From contig DJWR01000201.1 in the NCBI GenBank assembly GCA_002441055.1, positions 15,081-23,063 of the forward strand: 7,983 nt of DNA, given 5' to 3'. A program made the position numbers and the translations under genes. Below, piece after piece: positions 1-6,221 of the stretch (positions are counted from its first letter, which is position 1; every line of letters begins with the position of its first letter). Origin of the DNA: Caulobacteraceae bacterium UBA6225. Lineage in GTDB: Bacteria; Pseudomonadota; Alphaproteobacteria; Caulobacterales; Caulobacteraceae. The notes beneath the pieces are model-generated. The model ran no database searches and was not told the origin of the DNA. It saw only the letters and a program-made list of their open reading frames with translations.

Positions 1-141
1 GGCGACGTGCCCTGGCGCGACTTTCCGGTCGTCAAGACGTGGTACATGACGGTGAAGTCCCGGCCCTGCTTTAGGCCGCTGCTCGCCGATCGCTGGCCGG
101 GGCTCGCGCCCGCGGCCCATTATGACGATCTCGATTTCTGA
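1..141 (+). CDS. Glutathione S-transferase-like protein, C-terminal fragment (5' end outside window)
   Basis: Frame 1 is open from the first base to a TGA at 139-141 and gives 46 residues. The visible tail reads as the end of a cytosolic GST C-terminal helical domain: a Trp-Arg-Asp-Phe-Pro stretch, then KTWYMTVKSRPCFRPLLADR, then a Pro/Ala-rich end closing in HYDDLDF. The YM-x-x-KSRP-x-FRPLL pattern is familiar from alphaproteobacterial GST-fold proteins. The N-terminal thioredoxin-like domain and the glutathione-binding residues lie outside the window, so activity cannot be judged. The stop codon lies inside the start of queG, with a 20-base overlap in a different frame, so the two genes are probably co-transcribed. 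The family call rests on a short tail and is moderately secure. Confidence 0.7.
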   Translation, partial: GDVPWRDFPVVKTWYMTVKSRPCFRPLLADRWPGLAPAAHYDDLDF

Positions 142-1255
142 AACCCCTGAAGACCTGATCCGTCGCCAAGCCCTCGCCCTGGGCTTCGACGACTGCCGCC
201 TGGCCCGGGCCGACCAGCCCTGGATCGCCGGCGCGCGGCTGGCTGAATTCGTCGCCGAAGGTCGCCACGGGGAGATGGCCTGGCTGGAAACCACCCTGGA
301 ACGCCGGTCCCACCCCCAGGCCATGTGGGACGGCGCCCGTTCGGCCGTCATGCTGGGGGTCAATTACGGCCCCGACCACGATCCCCGCGACATCCTGGCC
401 CATCCCGACCGCGGGGCCATATCGGTCTATGCGCAAGGCTCGGACTATCACGACCTGATCAAGAAGCGGCTGAAGCAGCTGGCGAGCTGGATGGCCCAGA
501 CCTTCGGCAGTGAAGTGAAGGTCTTCGTCGACACCGCGCCCCTGCTGGAAAAGCCCCTGGCGCAGGCTTCGGGTCTGGGCTGGCAGGGCAAGCACACCAA
601 CCTGGTCTCCCGCCAGTTCGGCTCCTGGCTATTCATCGGCTCGGTGCTCACCTCGCTGGAGCTTGAGCCCGATCCGCCGGGCGAGGACGCCTGCGGCTCC
701 TGTCGCGCCTGCCAGGACGTCTGTCCGACGGCCGCCTTTCCGGCGCCCTATCAGCTCGATGCGCGGCGCTGCATCTCCTACCTGACCATCGAGCTGTCAG
801 GCCCAATCCCTGCGGAATTTCGCCCGGCGCTGGGCAACCGCATCTATGGCTGCGACGACTGCCTGGCGGTGTGTCCTTGGAACAAGTTCGCGCAAGACGC
901 CCGCGAGCAGCAGCTTCAGGCCCGCGAGGTCCTGAAGGCGCCCCGCCTGGAAGACCTCGCCGCCCTGGACGACGCCGCCTTCCGCGCCCTGTTCACCAAG
1001 AGCGCGGTCAAGCGCCTGGGCCGCGACCGCTTCGTGCGCAACGTGCTCTACGCCATCGGCAACAGCGGTGATGCGGGCTTGGTCCACGTGGTGCGTGCGC
1101 GGCTGGGCGATGAGGCGCCTGTGGTCCGGGGGGCGGCGGTCTGGGCGCTGTCGCAGCTGGCGGCCCCCGACGTCTTCGCCGCCGAGCGGGCGCTGGCCCT
1201 GCCCGGAGAGCAGGACGCGGCGGTGCGGGCCGAGTGGGCGCAGACGCCAGTCTAA
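122..1255 (+). CDS. queG: Epoxyqueuosine reductase QueG
   Basis: This is a cytoplasmic cobalamin- and iron-sulfur-dependent enzyme that reduces epoxyqueuosine to queuosine at the tRNA wobble position (family knowledge). The 377-residue product has two ferredoxin-like cysteine clusters. The first is CGSCRACQDVCP with Cys191, 194, 197 and 201. The second is GCDDCLAVCP with Cys244, 247 and 251, preceded by Cys217 in CISYLTIELSGPIP. Together they supply the eight ligands for two [4Fe-4S] clusters. Asp137 in VDTAPLLEK matches the conserved aspartate proposed as proton donor. The segment from about 295 to 350 looks like the HEAT-type repeats that end many QueG proteins, and the length is typical. 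The ATG at 122 lies within the end of the GST-like gene and has no clear Shine-Dalgarno, which suggests translational coupling. The next in-frame Met would remove conserved N-terminal sequence, so this start is preferred. Confidence 0.96.
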   Translation: MTISISETPEDLIRRQALALGFDDCRLARADQPWIAGARLAEFVAEGRHGEMAWLETTLERRSHPQAMWDGARSAVMLGVNYGPDHDPRDILAHPDRGAISVYAQGSDYHDLIKKRLKQLASWMAQTFGSEVKVFVDTAPLLEKPLAQASGLGWQGKHTNLVSRQFGSWLFIGSVLTSLELEPDPPGEDACGSCRACQDVCPTAAFPAPYQLDARRCISYLTIELSGPIPAEFRPALGNRIYGCDDCLAVCPWNKFAQDAREQQLQAREVLKAPRLEDLAALDDAAFRALFTKSAVKRLGRDRFVRNVLYAIGNSGDAGLVHVVRARLGDEAPVVRGAAVWALSQLAAPDVFAAERALALPGEQDAAVRAEWAQTPV

Positions 1256-1299
1256 CTCCTCGGGCGTAGCGTGAGAGCTCATGGCCATCACCCCACCCC

Positions 1300-1386
1300 C
1301 GTCATGCTCGGGCTTGACCCGAGCATCCATGAACACTGATCCGGCCACGGTGTTCATGGGCCCTCGGATCAAGTCCGAGGGCGACG
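1300..1386. repeat. Composite palindromic intergenic repeat element (type A)
   Basis: This 87-base segment is an imperfect inverted repeat centred near 1343. Three hairpins sit inside it: an 8-bp stem at 1305-1312/1318-1325 with loop CTTGA, a 10-bp stem at 1327-1336/1350-1359, and an 8-bp stem at 1361-1368/1374-1381 with loop TCAAG. The outer two hairpins are near reverse complements of each other, even in their loops, so each arm is itself a palindrome. The motif GTCATGCTCGGGCTTGACCC is, from general knowledge, very common between genes in alphaproteobacterial genomes. Frames read through it yield spurious peptides of the DARVKPEHDG kind. It lies just after queG, between converging genes, and could fold at the RNA level and stop or stabilise transcripts from either side. 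Confidence 0.8.
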
Positions 1387-1405
1387 AGAAGGGGTAATGC
1401 CTTGC

Positions 1406-1512
1406 GTCCTTCGAGGCTCGCTTCGCTCGCACCTCAGGATGAGGGGGTGGGTGAGGCATCTGAAGTCCGCCCTCATCCTGAGGCGCCCTGCGCCAGCAGG
1501 GCCTCGAAGGAC
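1406..1512. repeat. Second palindromic intergenic repeat element (type B)
   Basis: The ends are perfect 11-base inverted repeats, GTCCTTCGAGG at 1406-1416 and CCTCGAAGGAC at 1502-1512. Inside are a second 14-base inverted pair, CCTCAGGATGAGGG at 1432-1445 and CCCTCATCCTGAGG at 1470-1483, and a small hairpin in the right arm (GCCCTG 1485-1490 with CAGGGC 1497-1502). This family, with its CTTCGAGGCTCGCTTCGCTC start, is widespread between genes of Caulobacter-like and rhizobial genomes (general knowledge). It gives false open frames with the HPEVRAKRASKD signature. It starts 20 bases after the type A element and ends 24 bases before the crotonase stop, so the two elements nearly fill the gap between queG and the crotonase gene. 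No separate simple terminator with a T-run was seen here. Confidence 0.8.
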
Positions 1513-1536
1513 GGGGGCGGTCGCAACGAGCCACCC

Positions 1537-2355
1537 TCAGTCGGCGTAGACCGCCGCCCGCTTCTCCATGTTCGACATCACCGCCTCCTTCTGGTTGGGG
1601 GTGCCGATCACCGCGCCCTGCTCGGCGCTTTCGGCCAGCAGGATGTCGTGCTGGCTGGCGGGGGTCTCGGAGAGTTCGATCAGCCGCTTGGCGCCGCGGA
1701 TCGCGGTCGGGCTCTTGCCTGCAATATTGCGCGCCAAGGCCAGGGCCTCGGCCAGGGGATCAGCGCAGACCCGGGTGGCGAAGCCCAGGCGCTGGGCCTC
1801 TTCGCCGTCGAAGATGCGGCCGGAATAGGTGAGCTCGCGGATCACATCGCCCCGGGCCAGATGGCGCATCAGCACCAGGCCGCCCATGTCGGGCACCAGG
1901 CCCCACTTGATCTCCATCACCGCCATGCGCGCATCAGGCGTCACGAAGCGCATGTCCGGGGCCAGCGCCAACTGAAAGCCGCCGCCGAACGCCACCCCAT
2001 GGATGGCCGCAATCACCGGAACCGGCTGTTCGCGCCAGACCATGACCGCGTGCTGGGCCCGATTGGAGCCGCCAGGGGTGCGGCTGGGGGTCAGCAGGGT
2101 CCCGCCGTCGGCCGCCCCGCGGTTGCGTTCCCCCGAAGCCATGGCGGCGAAGGAGCCCATGTCGAGGCCGGCGCAGAAGGCGCGGCCCTCCCCCGACAAC
2201 ACCACCGCGCGGACGCCCTTGGTGGTCTTCAACGCCTCGCCGGTCTCGATCAGGGCCGAGAACATGGCGTCGTCCAGGGCGTTCATCTTGTCGGTGCGGA
2301 CCATGCGCACGTCAGCGACGCCGTCCTTGATCTCCACCTTCACCCGGTCGTTCAT
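1537..2355 (-). CDS. Crotonase / enoyl-CoA hydratase-isomerase family protein
   Basis: The product is 272 residues, a normal length for the crotonase fold, and is predicted to be cytoplasmic and to act on a CoA thioester. The first oxyanion-hole segment is AFCAGLDMGSF (residues 59-69). The second is IHGVAFGGGFQLALAPD (118-134). These are followed by MEIKWGLVPDMGG (147-159). Compared with classical enoyl-CoA hydratase, Glu148 is kept, but the other catalytic glutamate position is Gln128. Asp156 falls where dienoyl-CoA isomerases carry an active-site aspartate. The reaction is therefore uncertain and an isomerase is possible. The ATG at 2355 is chosen over the one at 2361 because a GGAGG sits six bases upstream of it and directly abuts the earlier ATG. 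The gene lies 58 bases after tesB on the same strand and is probably part of the rfbC-tesB run. Confidence 0.9.
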   Translation of the reverse strand: MNDRVKVEIKDGVADVRMVRTDKMNALDDAMFSALIETGEALKTTKGVRAVVLSGEGRAFCAGLDMGSFAAMASGERNRGAADGGTLLTPSRTPGGSNRAQHAVMVWREQPVPVIAAIHGVAFGGGFQLALAPDMRFVTPDARMAVMEIKWGLVPDMGGLVLMRHLARGDVIRELTYSGRIFDGEEAQRLGFATRVCADPLAEALALARNIAGKSPTAIRGAKRLIELSETPASQHDILLAESAEQGAVIGTPNQKEAVMSNMEKRAAVYAD

Positions 2356-2361
2356 GAGCAT

Positions 2362-2366
2362 CCTCC
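2362..2366 (-). promoter_or_regulatory. Ribosome binding site of the crotonase gene
   Basis: On the - strand this reads GGAGG and is followed by six bases and then the ATG at 2355-2353. Another in-frame ATG at 2361-2359 touches the GGAGG directly, which is too close for normal initiation. The site therefore decides the start and removes two residues from the longest reading frame. Confidence 0.7.
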
Positions 2367-2413
2367 CGCATCTCCCGGCTTCACCGCCGGTGTCGGGGAA
2401 AGACTGTCACGGA

Positions 2414-3250
2414 TCAACCGGGCGGGCGATGGCGGATCAGGGCTTCTTGGGTCGCCGAGGCCACCAGACGGCCTTGCCGGTCGTAGATTGAACCCCGGTT
2501 GAAGCCCCGTCCGCCTGAGGCCGAGGGGCTGTCCTGGACGTAGAGATGCCAGTCGGAGAAGTCGCTGGCCCGGTGGAACCACAGGGCGTGGTCTAGGCTC
2601 GCCACCTGCAGGTGGCCGTGGGGGACCGGGTGTGGCCTAAGGCTCGCATCCAGCAGGCTCATATCCGAGCCGTAGGCCAGGGCGCACTGGTTGACCGCCA
2701 CATCGGTCCCCACAGATTGGCGGGCCTTGAACCAGACATTGTAGAGTGGGGCCATGGGTTCGGTCTGGTCGCGGCGCTGCGGATCGATGGGGCGCACCTC
2801 CACCGGCCATTCCCGGTCCCGGGGCGGAACGCCATCAGCCTCGCGCAGCTGTTCCTCGTTCAGCAGGTCTTCCGGCGCGGGCACGGCTGGGAGCTGATCC
2901 TGGTGCTCGAAGCCGTCTTCAGGGACCTGGAAGGAGGCGGCCAGGTTGAAGATCTGCTTGCCGTTCTGGATGGCGGTGACCCGGCGCACGGAGAAGGAGC
3001 CGCCGTCGCGGGCCCGGTCCACCTGGAACAGAATCGGGATGGACGGATCGCCCGGCCGGATGAAATAGGCGTGCATCGAGTGGCAGAGCCGGCCTTCGAT
3101 GGTGCGATAGGCCGCCGTCAGGGCCTGGGCCACCACCTGGCCGCCATAGATGCGCTGGCCTTGCCTGGCCGGCGTCAGGCCGCGGTAGAGATCGAGCTCA
3201 ATCTGTTCGAGATTGAGGATCTCCAGCAGTTCGTTCTGCGGTTGGCTCAT
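2414..3250 (-). CDS. tesB: Acyl-CoA thioesterase II (TesB family)
   Basis: The product is predicted to hydrolyse medium- to long-chain acyl-CoA to free acid and CoA in the cytoplasm, from its similarity to TesB. The 278 residues cover the double hot-dog architecture. The N-terminal half contains RIYGGQVVAQAL (33-44) and HSMHAYFIRPGDPSIPILFQ (57-76). The C-terminal half contains SLDHALWFHR (218-227), DSPSASGGRGF (240-250) and LVASATQEALIR (262-273). Asp220 and Gln268 match two members of the Asp-Thr/Ser-Gln catalytic set described for E. coli TesB. The third is probably one of the serines near 241-245. The length fits the family at about 280-290 residues. The ATG at 3250 shares its first base with the last base of the rfbC stop (TGATG), so translation is probably coupled to rfbC. 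Confidence 0.94.
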   Translation of the reverse strand: MSQPQNELLEILNLEQIELDLYRGLTPARQGQRIYGGQVVAQALTAAYRTIEGRLCHSMHAYFIRPGDPSIPILFQVDRARDGGSFSVRRVTAIQNGKQIFNLAASFQVPEDGFEHQDQLPAVPAPEDLLNEEQLREADGVPPRDREWPVEVRPIDPQRRDQTEPMAPLYNVWFKARQSVGTDVAVNQCALAYGSDMSLLDASLRPHPVPHGHLQVASLDHALWFHRASDFSDWHLYVQDSPSASGGRGFNRGSIYDRQGRLVASATQEALIRHRPPG

Positions 3251-3807
3251 CAGAAGCGGGCCTCCGGCATGTCCTTCAGGCGGGGCAGGATCTTGTCCTT
3301 GTCCGAGGTGATGGCGTCCTCAGCGCTGACCGGCCAGTCGATGGCCAGGTCCGGGTCGTTCCAGATCACACCGCCCTCGCAATCAGGCGCATAGAGGCCG
3401 TCAACCTTGTAGAACAGCTCACAGTCGTCAGTGAGCGTGCAATAGCCGTGCGCAAAGCCCCGTGGCACCAGCAGCTGCTCGCCGCCCTCGGCGGTCAACT
3501 CCGCGCCCACCCACTGGCCGAAGGTCGCCGAGCCAGGCCGCACATCCACGGCCACGTCATAGATAGCTCCGCGGAGCACCCGGACCAGCTTGGCCTGCGG
3601 GTGCGGAGCGGTCTGGAAATGCAGGCCGCGAACCGTGCCCTTCTTCGCGTTGAACGCCTGATTGTCCTGCACAAAGTCGCAGGTGATGCCGGCCTCCGCC
3701 AGGGTCTTGCGGCTCCAGGTCTCGGCGAACCAGCCCCGCGCATCGCCATGACGCTTGGGCGTGATAAGCAGAACCTCGGGCAGGGCGAGCGGAGTGATGG
3801 CGGTCAT
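3250..3807 (-). CDS. rfbC: dTDP-4-dehydrorhamnose 3,5-epimerase (RmlC)
   Basis: This is the third enzyme of dTDP-L-rhamnose synthesis. It epimerises dTDP-4-keto-6-deoxyglucose at C3 and C5 (family knowledge). The 185-residue product is a full-length cupin-type RmlC. Visible landmarks are HGDARGWFAETW (20-31), DFVQDNQAFNAKKGTVRGLH (44-63) with His63 as the expected catalytic base, LVRVLRGAIYDVAVDVRPGS (74-93), LLVPRGFAHGY (112-122), and Tyr133 in LFYKVDGLYAP, the usual catalytic acid. Asp169 near the C-terminus probably pairs with His63. No rfbA, rfbB or rfbD is adjacent. The neighbours are tesB downstream (one-base stop/start overlap) and a divergent glycosyltransferase 36 bases upstream. A related 3-only or 5-only epimerase remains possible, but the motifs favour RmlC. 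Confidence 0.95.
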   Translation of the reverse strand: MTAITPLALPEVLLITPKRHGDARGWFAETWSRKTLAEAGITCDFVQDNQAFNAKKGTVRGLHFQTAPHPQAKLVRVLRGAIYDVAVDVRPGSATFGQWVGAELTAEGGEQLLVPRGFAHGYCTLTDDCELFYKVDGLYAPDCEGGVIWNDPDLAIDWPVSAEDAITSDKDKILPRLKDMPEARF

Positions 3808-3843
3808 GGAACTCTACGTTTCGGTTTTGGAGCGCGCCTTCGC
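3808..3843. other. Short divergent intergenic region between rfbC and the glycosyltransferase
   Basis: Thirty-six bases separate the two divergent start codons. A GGAG at 3829-3832 lies 11 bases before the glycosyltransferase ATG, which is usable but distant. No strong Shine-Dalgarno is seen for rfbC on the other strand. No recognisable -35/-10 pair fits in the gap, so any promoters must overlap the neighbouring coding sequence, or the transcripts have very short leaders. Confidence 0.4.
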
Positions 3844-4881
3844 ATGAACGAGCCTTTCGGCGAAGACAAGGCGCCCCCTGCGCTTAGCGTCGTCATCGTC
3901 GCATATAACAGCGGCGCGACCCTGGGGCGCTGCGTGTCGGCCCTGGCCGCTCAGACCTTCGCTGATTTCGAGCTGGTGATCGTTGACAACGCCTCCCCTC
4001 AACAGGAGGCCGCGCCGGCGGCCCAGGCCCTATCTGGCGCCCGCGTGATCGAGGCTGGCGACAATCTGGGTTTCGCCGGTGGGGTCAATCTGGGGGCCCG
4101 CGAGGCTCAAGGCCGCTGGCTGGTGCTTCTAAATCCCGACGCCTATCCCGATCCCGACTGGCTGGAGCAGCTGGTCGCAGCCAGCCAGCGGTATCCGAAG
4201 GTGCGGTCCTTCACTTCCCGCCAGGTGATGGCCCAGGATCGCACCGTGCTGGACGGCCTGGGGGACGTCATGTCGGCGCCGGCCATTCCCTATCGCGGCG
4301 GCTACCAGACCCTTGATCCCGGCGATACGCCAGAGGGCGAGGTCTTCTCCCCCTGCGGGGCGGCGATGATGGTCGACCGGGAGATGTTCCGCCGCCTCGG
4401 CGGCCTGGATGAAGGCTTCTTCTGCTATTGCGAGGATGTGGACTTCGGCTATCGCCTGCAGCTCGCGGACGAGCCCACCGTGCTGGTCCCGGCCGCCGTG
4501 ATCGCCCATGAGGGCTCAGCCTCGTCGGGGGGGCCGAAATCCGAGTTCGCGGTCTTCCATGGCACGCGCAACCGTTTCTGGGTGCTGGTGAAGAACACGC
4601 CCGCCCTGCTGCTGCCGGTGATCCTGCCCCTGCATCTGCTGGCCTTTGCAGTGGTCAGCCTGCGGCCGCAGAACCGTCCCCTGCTGGAGGTGACCTGGAA
4701 GGGCTTCAAGGCCGCCCTGGCCGGGCTGGGGCCGGTCTGGGCAAGCCGACGACGGACACAGGCCCAACGCCGGGTCTCAGCGCTTCAGATCGCCCGGACC
4801 CTGACCTGGGACCCCAAGGACCTGTCGGGCCGCCGGGCGGTCATTCGCCCGCTGCGGCCCAGTCGACGAGGCGCGCCATGA
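3844..4881 (+). CDS. Family 2 glycosyltransferase, rhamnosyltransferase-like
   Basis: The 345-residue product has a GT-A nucleotide-sugar transferase fold. LSVVIVAYNSG begins at residue 14. Next come DFELVIVDNAS (41-51), GDNLGFAGGVNLGA (72-85) and LVLLNPDAYPDPDW (94-107), where NPDA stands in the DxD metal-site position as usual in the WbbL/RfbF-like branch. FFCYCEDVDFGYR (192-204) carries the acidic catalytic-loop signature. A hydrophobic stretch at about 253-272 (LLLPVILPLHLLAFAVVSL) is a likely membrane segment, followed by a basic tail, so the protein probably sits at the inner face of the membrane. The ATG at 3844 is chosen because homologous sequence begins within a dozen residues, and further upstream the same frame runs antisense through rfbC. 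Divergence from rfbC supports, but does not prove, dTDP-L-rhamnose as donor. The acceptor is unknown. The 3' end overlaps argE by 41 bases. Confidence 0.9.
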   Translation: MNEPFGEDKAPPALSVVIVAYNSGATLGRCVSALAAQTFADFELVIVDNASPQQEAAPAAQALSGARVIEAGDNLGFAGGVNLGAREAQGRWLVLLNPDAYPDPDWLEQLVAASQRYPKVRSFTSRQVMAQDRTVLDGLGDVMSAPAIPYRGGYQTLDPGDTPEGEVFSPCGAAMMVDREMFRRLGGLDEGFFCYCEDVDFGYRLQLADEPTVLVPAAVIAHEGSASSGGPKSEFAVFHGTRNRFWVLVKNTPALLLPVILPLHLLAFAVVSLRPQNRPLLEVTWKGFKAALAGLGPVWASRRRTQAQRRVSALQIARTLTWDPKDLSGRRAVIRPLRPSRRGAP

Positions 4882-6019
4882 AGGCCCCGCCCCGCTCCAT
4901 CTGAGAAACCTCGACGAACTCATCAGGCTGGTGGGCCTGGTCGATGGAGCCCGGGCCGCAGATGACAGTGGAGAAGCCGGCCTCCTGGAACTGGCCGGCC
5001 TCGGCGGCGAAGGCCACCACCCTCGCTGGGCCATTGTCGCCCGCCAGCCGGCGGGCGAAGGCCTCGGCCACACCATCGGTCTCCGGCGCGAGCGGCGGGG
5101 TGTGCGAGCGCTGAACCACCTCGACGCCGGTGTCGGGGAAGCGGGCCTTGAGCGCGGCGTCGGCGGCCGCACAGGCCTCGAAGAAGGGCGCCAGCACCGC
5201 CTGGGGGTCGAGGCCCGGCGGACTGCGCAGATCGAACAGGAAGACGCATTCCCGCGCCAGTATGTTCACCGCGGTGCCGCCGTTCACCTGGCCAACAGTG
5301 AGCGTCGCGTGTTTGGGGGTGAAGGGCGAGGCCGGATCAGCGTCACGCTCCAGCTGCTCGGCCAGGTCAGCCAGCATCCCCATCAGGCGGATGGCCACCA
5401 TATTGGCTGAGGCGCCCAGCTGGGTCTGGCTGGAATGGGCCTCATGGCCGCGCACGGTAACCCGGAAGGTGTTGATGCCCTTATGGCCGCTGACCGCCTC
5501 CATGTTGGTGGGCTCGCCGACCACCACCAGGGCCGGCCTAGGCAGCTCGCGGGCGATGATGCGGATCATGTCCGGCGCGCCGATACAGCCCACCTCCTCG
5601 TCATAGGAAAAGGCCAGGTGAACCGGCTTCTTCGGCTGGGCGGCGAGGATGTCGGGGATGGCCGCCAGGGAGAGGGCCAGAAAGCCCTTCATGTCGCAGG
5701 TCCCGCGGCCATAGAGCCGGCCGTCTCGAGGCGTCACCTGGAAAGGGTCTGAGGTCCAGGGCTGGCCGTCCACCGGCACCACGTCGGTATGGCCAGACAG
5801 CACCACCCCGCCGGGAATGTCCGGGCCGATGGTGGCGATCAGGTTGGACTTGGTCCCATCGGCGTTGGGAACCCGCCGATGGGCGACGCCGTGGCCGTCG
5901 AGATAGGCCTCCACCCATTCGATCAAGGCCAGGTTGGACAGTCGCGATGTGGTGTCGAAGGCCACCAGGCGCTCAAGGATCTCGAGCGCGCGGGGCGTCA
6001 GGGTCTGGGACGATGCCAT
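4841..6019 (-). CDS. argE: Acetylornithine deacetylase-type M20 family metallohydrolase
   Basis: The product is predicted to cleave the acetyl group of N2-acetylornithine to give ornithine, using a di-metal centre in the cytoplasm. The 392 residues show the M20 landmarks in order: SGHTDVVPVDGQPW (75-88) with metal ligand His77 and Asp79; GRGTCDMKG (104-112) with bridging Asp109; DEEVGCIGA (140-148) with catalytic Glu141 and ligand Glu142; VGEPTNM (167-173) with Glu169; the dimerisation-domain signature GHEAHSS (191-197); and the C-terminal ligand His363 in DQAHQPDEF. The length matches ArgE. The ATG at 6019 has only a weak Shine-Dalgarno. The gene stands alone on its strand and has no arginine-pathway neighbour here, so a related N-acyl amino acid deacylase cannot be excluded. 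The tail overlaps the converging glycosyltransferase gene. Confidence 0.88.
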   Translation of the reverse strand: MASSQTLTPRALEILERLVAFDTTSRLSNLALIEWVEAYLDGHGVAHRRVPNADGTKSNLIATIGPDIPGGVVLSGHTDVVPVDGQPWTSDPFQVTPRDGRLYGRGTCDMKGFLALSLAAIPDILAAQPKKPVHLAFSYDEEVGCIGAPDMIRIIARELPRPALVVVGEPTNMEAVSGHKGINTFRVTVRGHEAHSSQTQLGASANMVAIRLMGMLADLAEQLERDADPASPFTPKHATLTVGQVNGGTAVNILARECVFLFDLRSPPGLDPQAVLAPFFEACAAADAALKARFPDTGVEVVQRSHTPPLAPETDGVAEAFARRLAGDNGPARVVAFAAEAGQFQEAGFSTVICGPGSIDQAHQPDEFVEVSQMERGGAFMARLVDWAAAGE

Positions 6020-6221
6020 GGGTTGAGCCTAGACCGCCCCAGGCTGCGGCTCCAGACGTCATGTGCCGGGATCAAATAACTCATTCTGGGGAAATGCCTC
6101 GCGATCGCGGGCTGATCTGGCCCCTCCCTGGCCGCGCCTTTCATTCAGCGTTAAGAGCCGCTCACCATGATCACTCGCGCCCTGAGGGCGTCCAGCCGGG
6201 GCGCTATCCAAGGTTTCAGTC
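6020..6221. other. Divergent intergenic region between argE and the hybrid kinase gene
   Basis: These 202 bases must carry the upstream signals of both flanking genes. An AT-richer patch at about 6070-6097 stands out from the GC-rich surroundings. A perfect 10-base palindrome, CGCGATCGCG, lies at 6100-6109. A short hairpin, CGCCC-TGA-GGGCG, lies at 6178-6190. An AAGG at 6210-6213, eight bases before the kinase ATG, is a plausible ribosome binding site. A single TTAA half-site is present at 6150-6153, but no complete TTAA-N7-TTAA CtrA box is seen. I could not assign a confident -35/-10 pair on either strand. Short frames inside the region lack coding character. Confidence 0.45.

Noticed and set aside
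797..1534. Long open frame on the - strand across the end of queG and the two repeats
   Set aside because: It is antisense to the conserved queG cysteine region. Its N-terminal part is the repeat-derived peptide type (HPEVRAKRASKD, DARVKPEHDG) seen when palindromic elements are translated. It is not a gene.
2375..2390. Small CCGGC/GCCGG hairpin between tesB and the crotonase gene as a terminator
   Set aside because: The stem is only five base pairs and has no T-run on the transcribed strand, so it is too weak to separate the two genes.
1402..2502. 366-codon open frame on the + strand opposite the crotonase gene
   Set aside because: It starts inside the type B repeat and then runs antisense through the crotonase gene. 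The His/Gln/Gly/Arg-rich composition is typical of a high-GC shadow frame, while the - strand frame has clear family motifs.
2612..3394. 260-codon open frame on the + strand opposite tesB and rfbC
   Set aside because: It crosses the boundary of two well-supported - strand genes and shows no recognisable domain, so it is a shadow of high-GC coding sequence.
3448..3843. Upstream extension of the glycosyltransferase frame (132 extra codons)
   Set aside because: The extension is antisense to rfbC. The glycosyltransferase fold begins right after the ATG at 3844, so the shorter start is correct.
6150..6153. CtrA-type regulator box upstream of the hybrid kinase
   Set aside because: Only one TTAA half-site is present. 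No second half-site lies seven bases away on either side.
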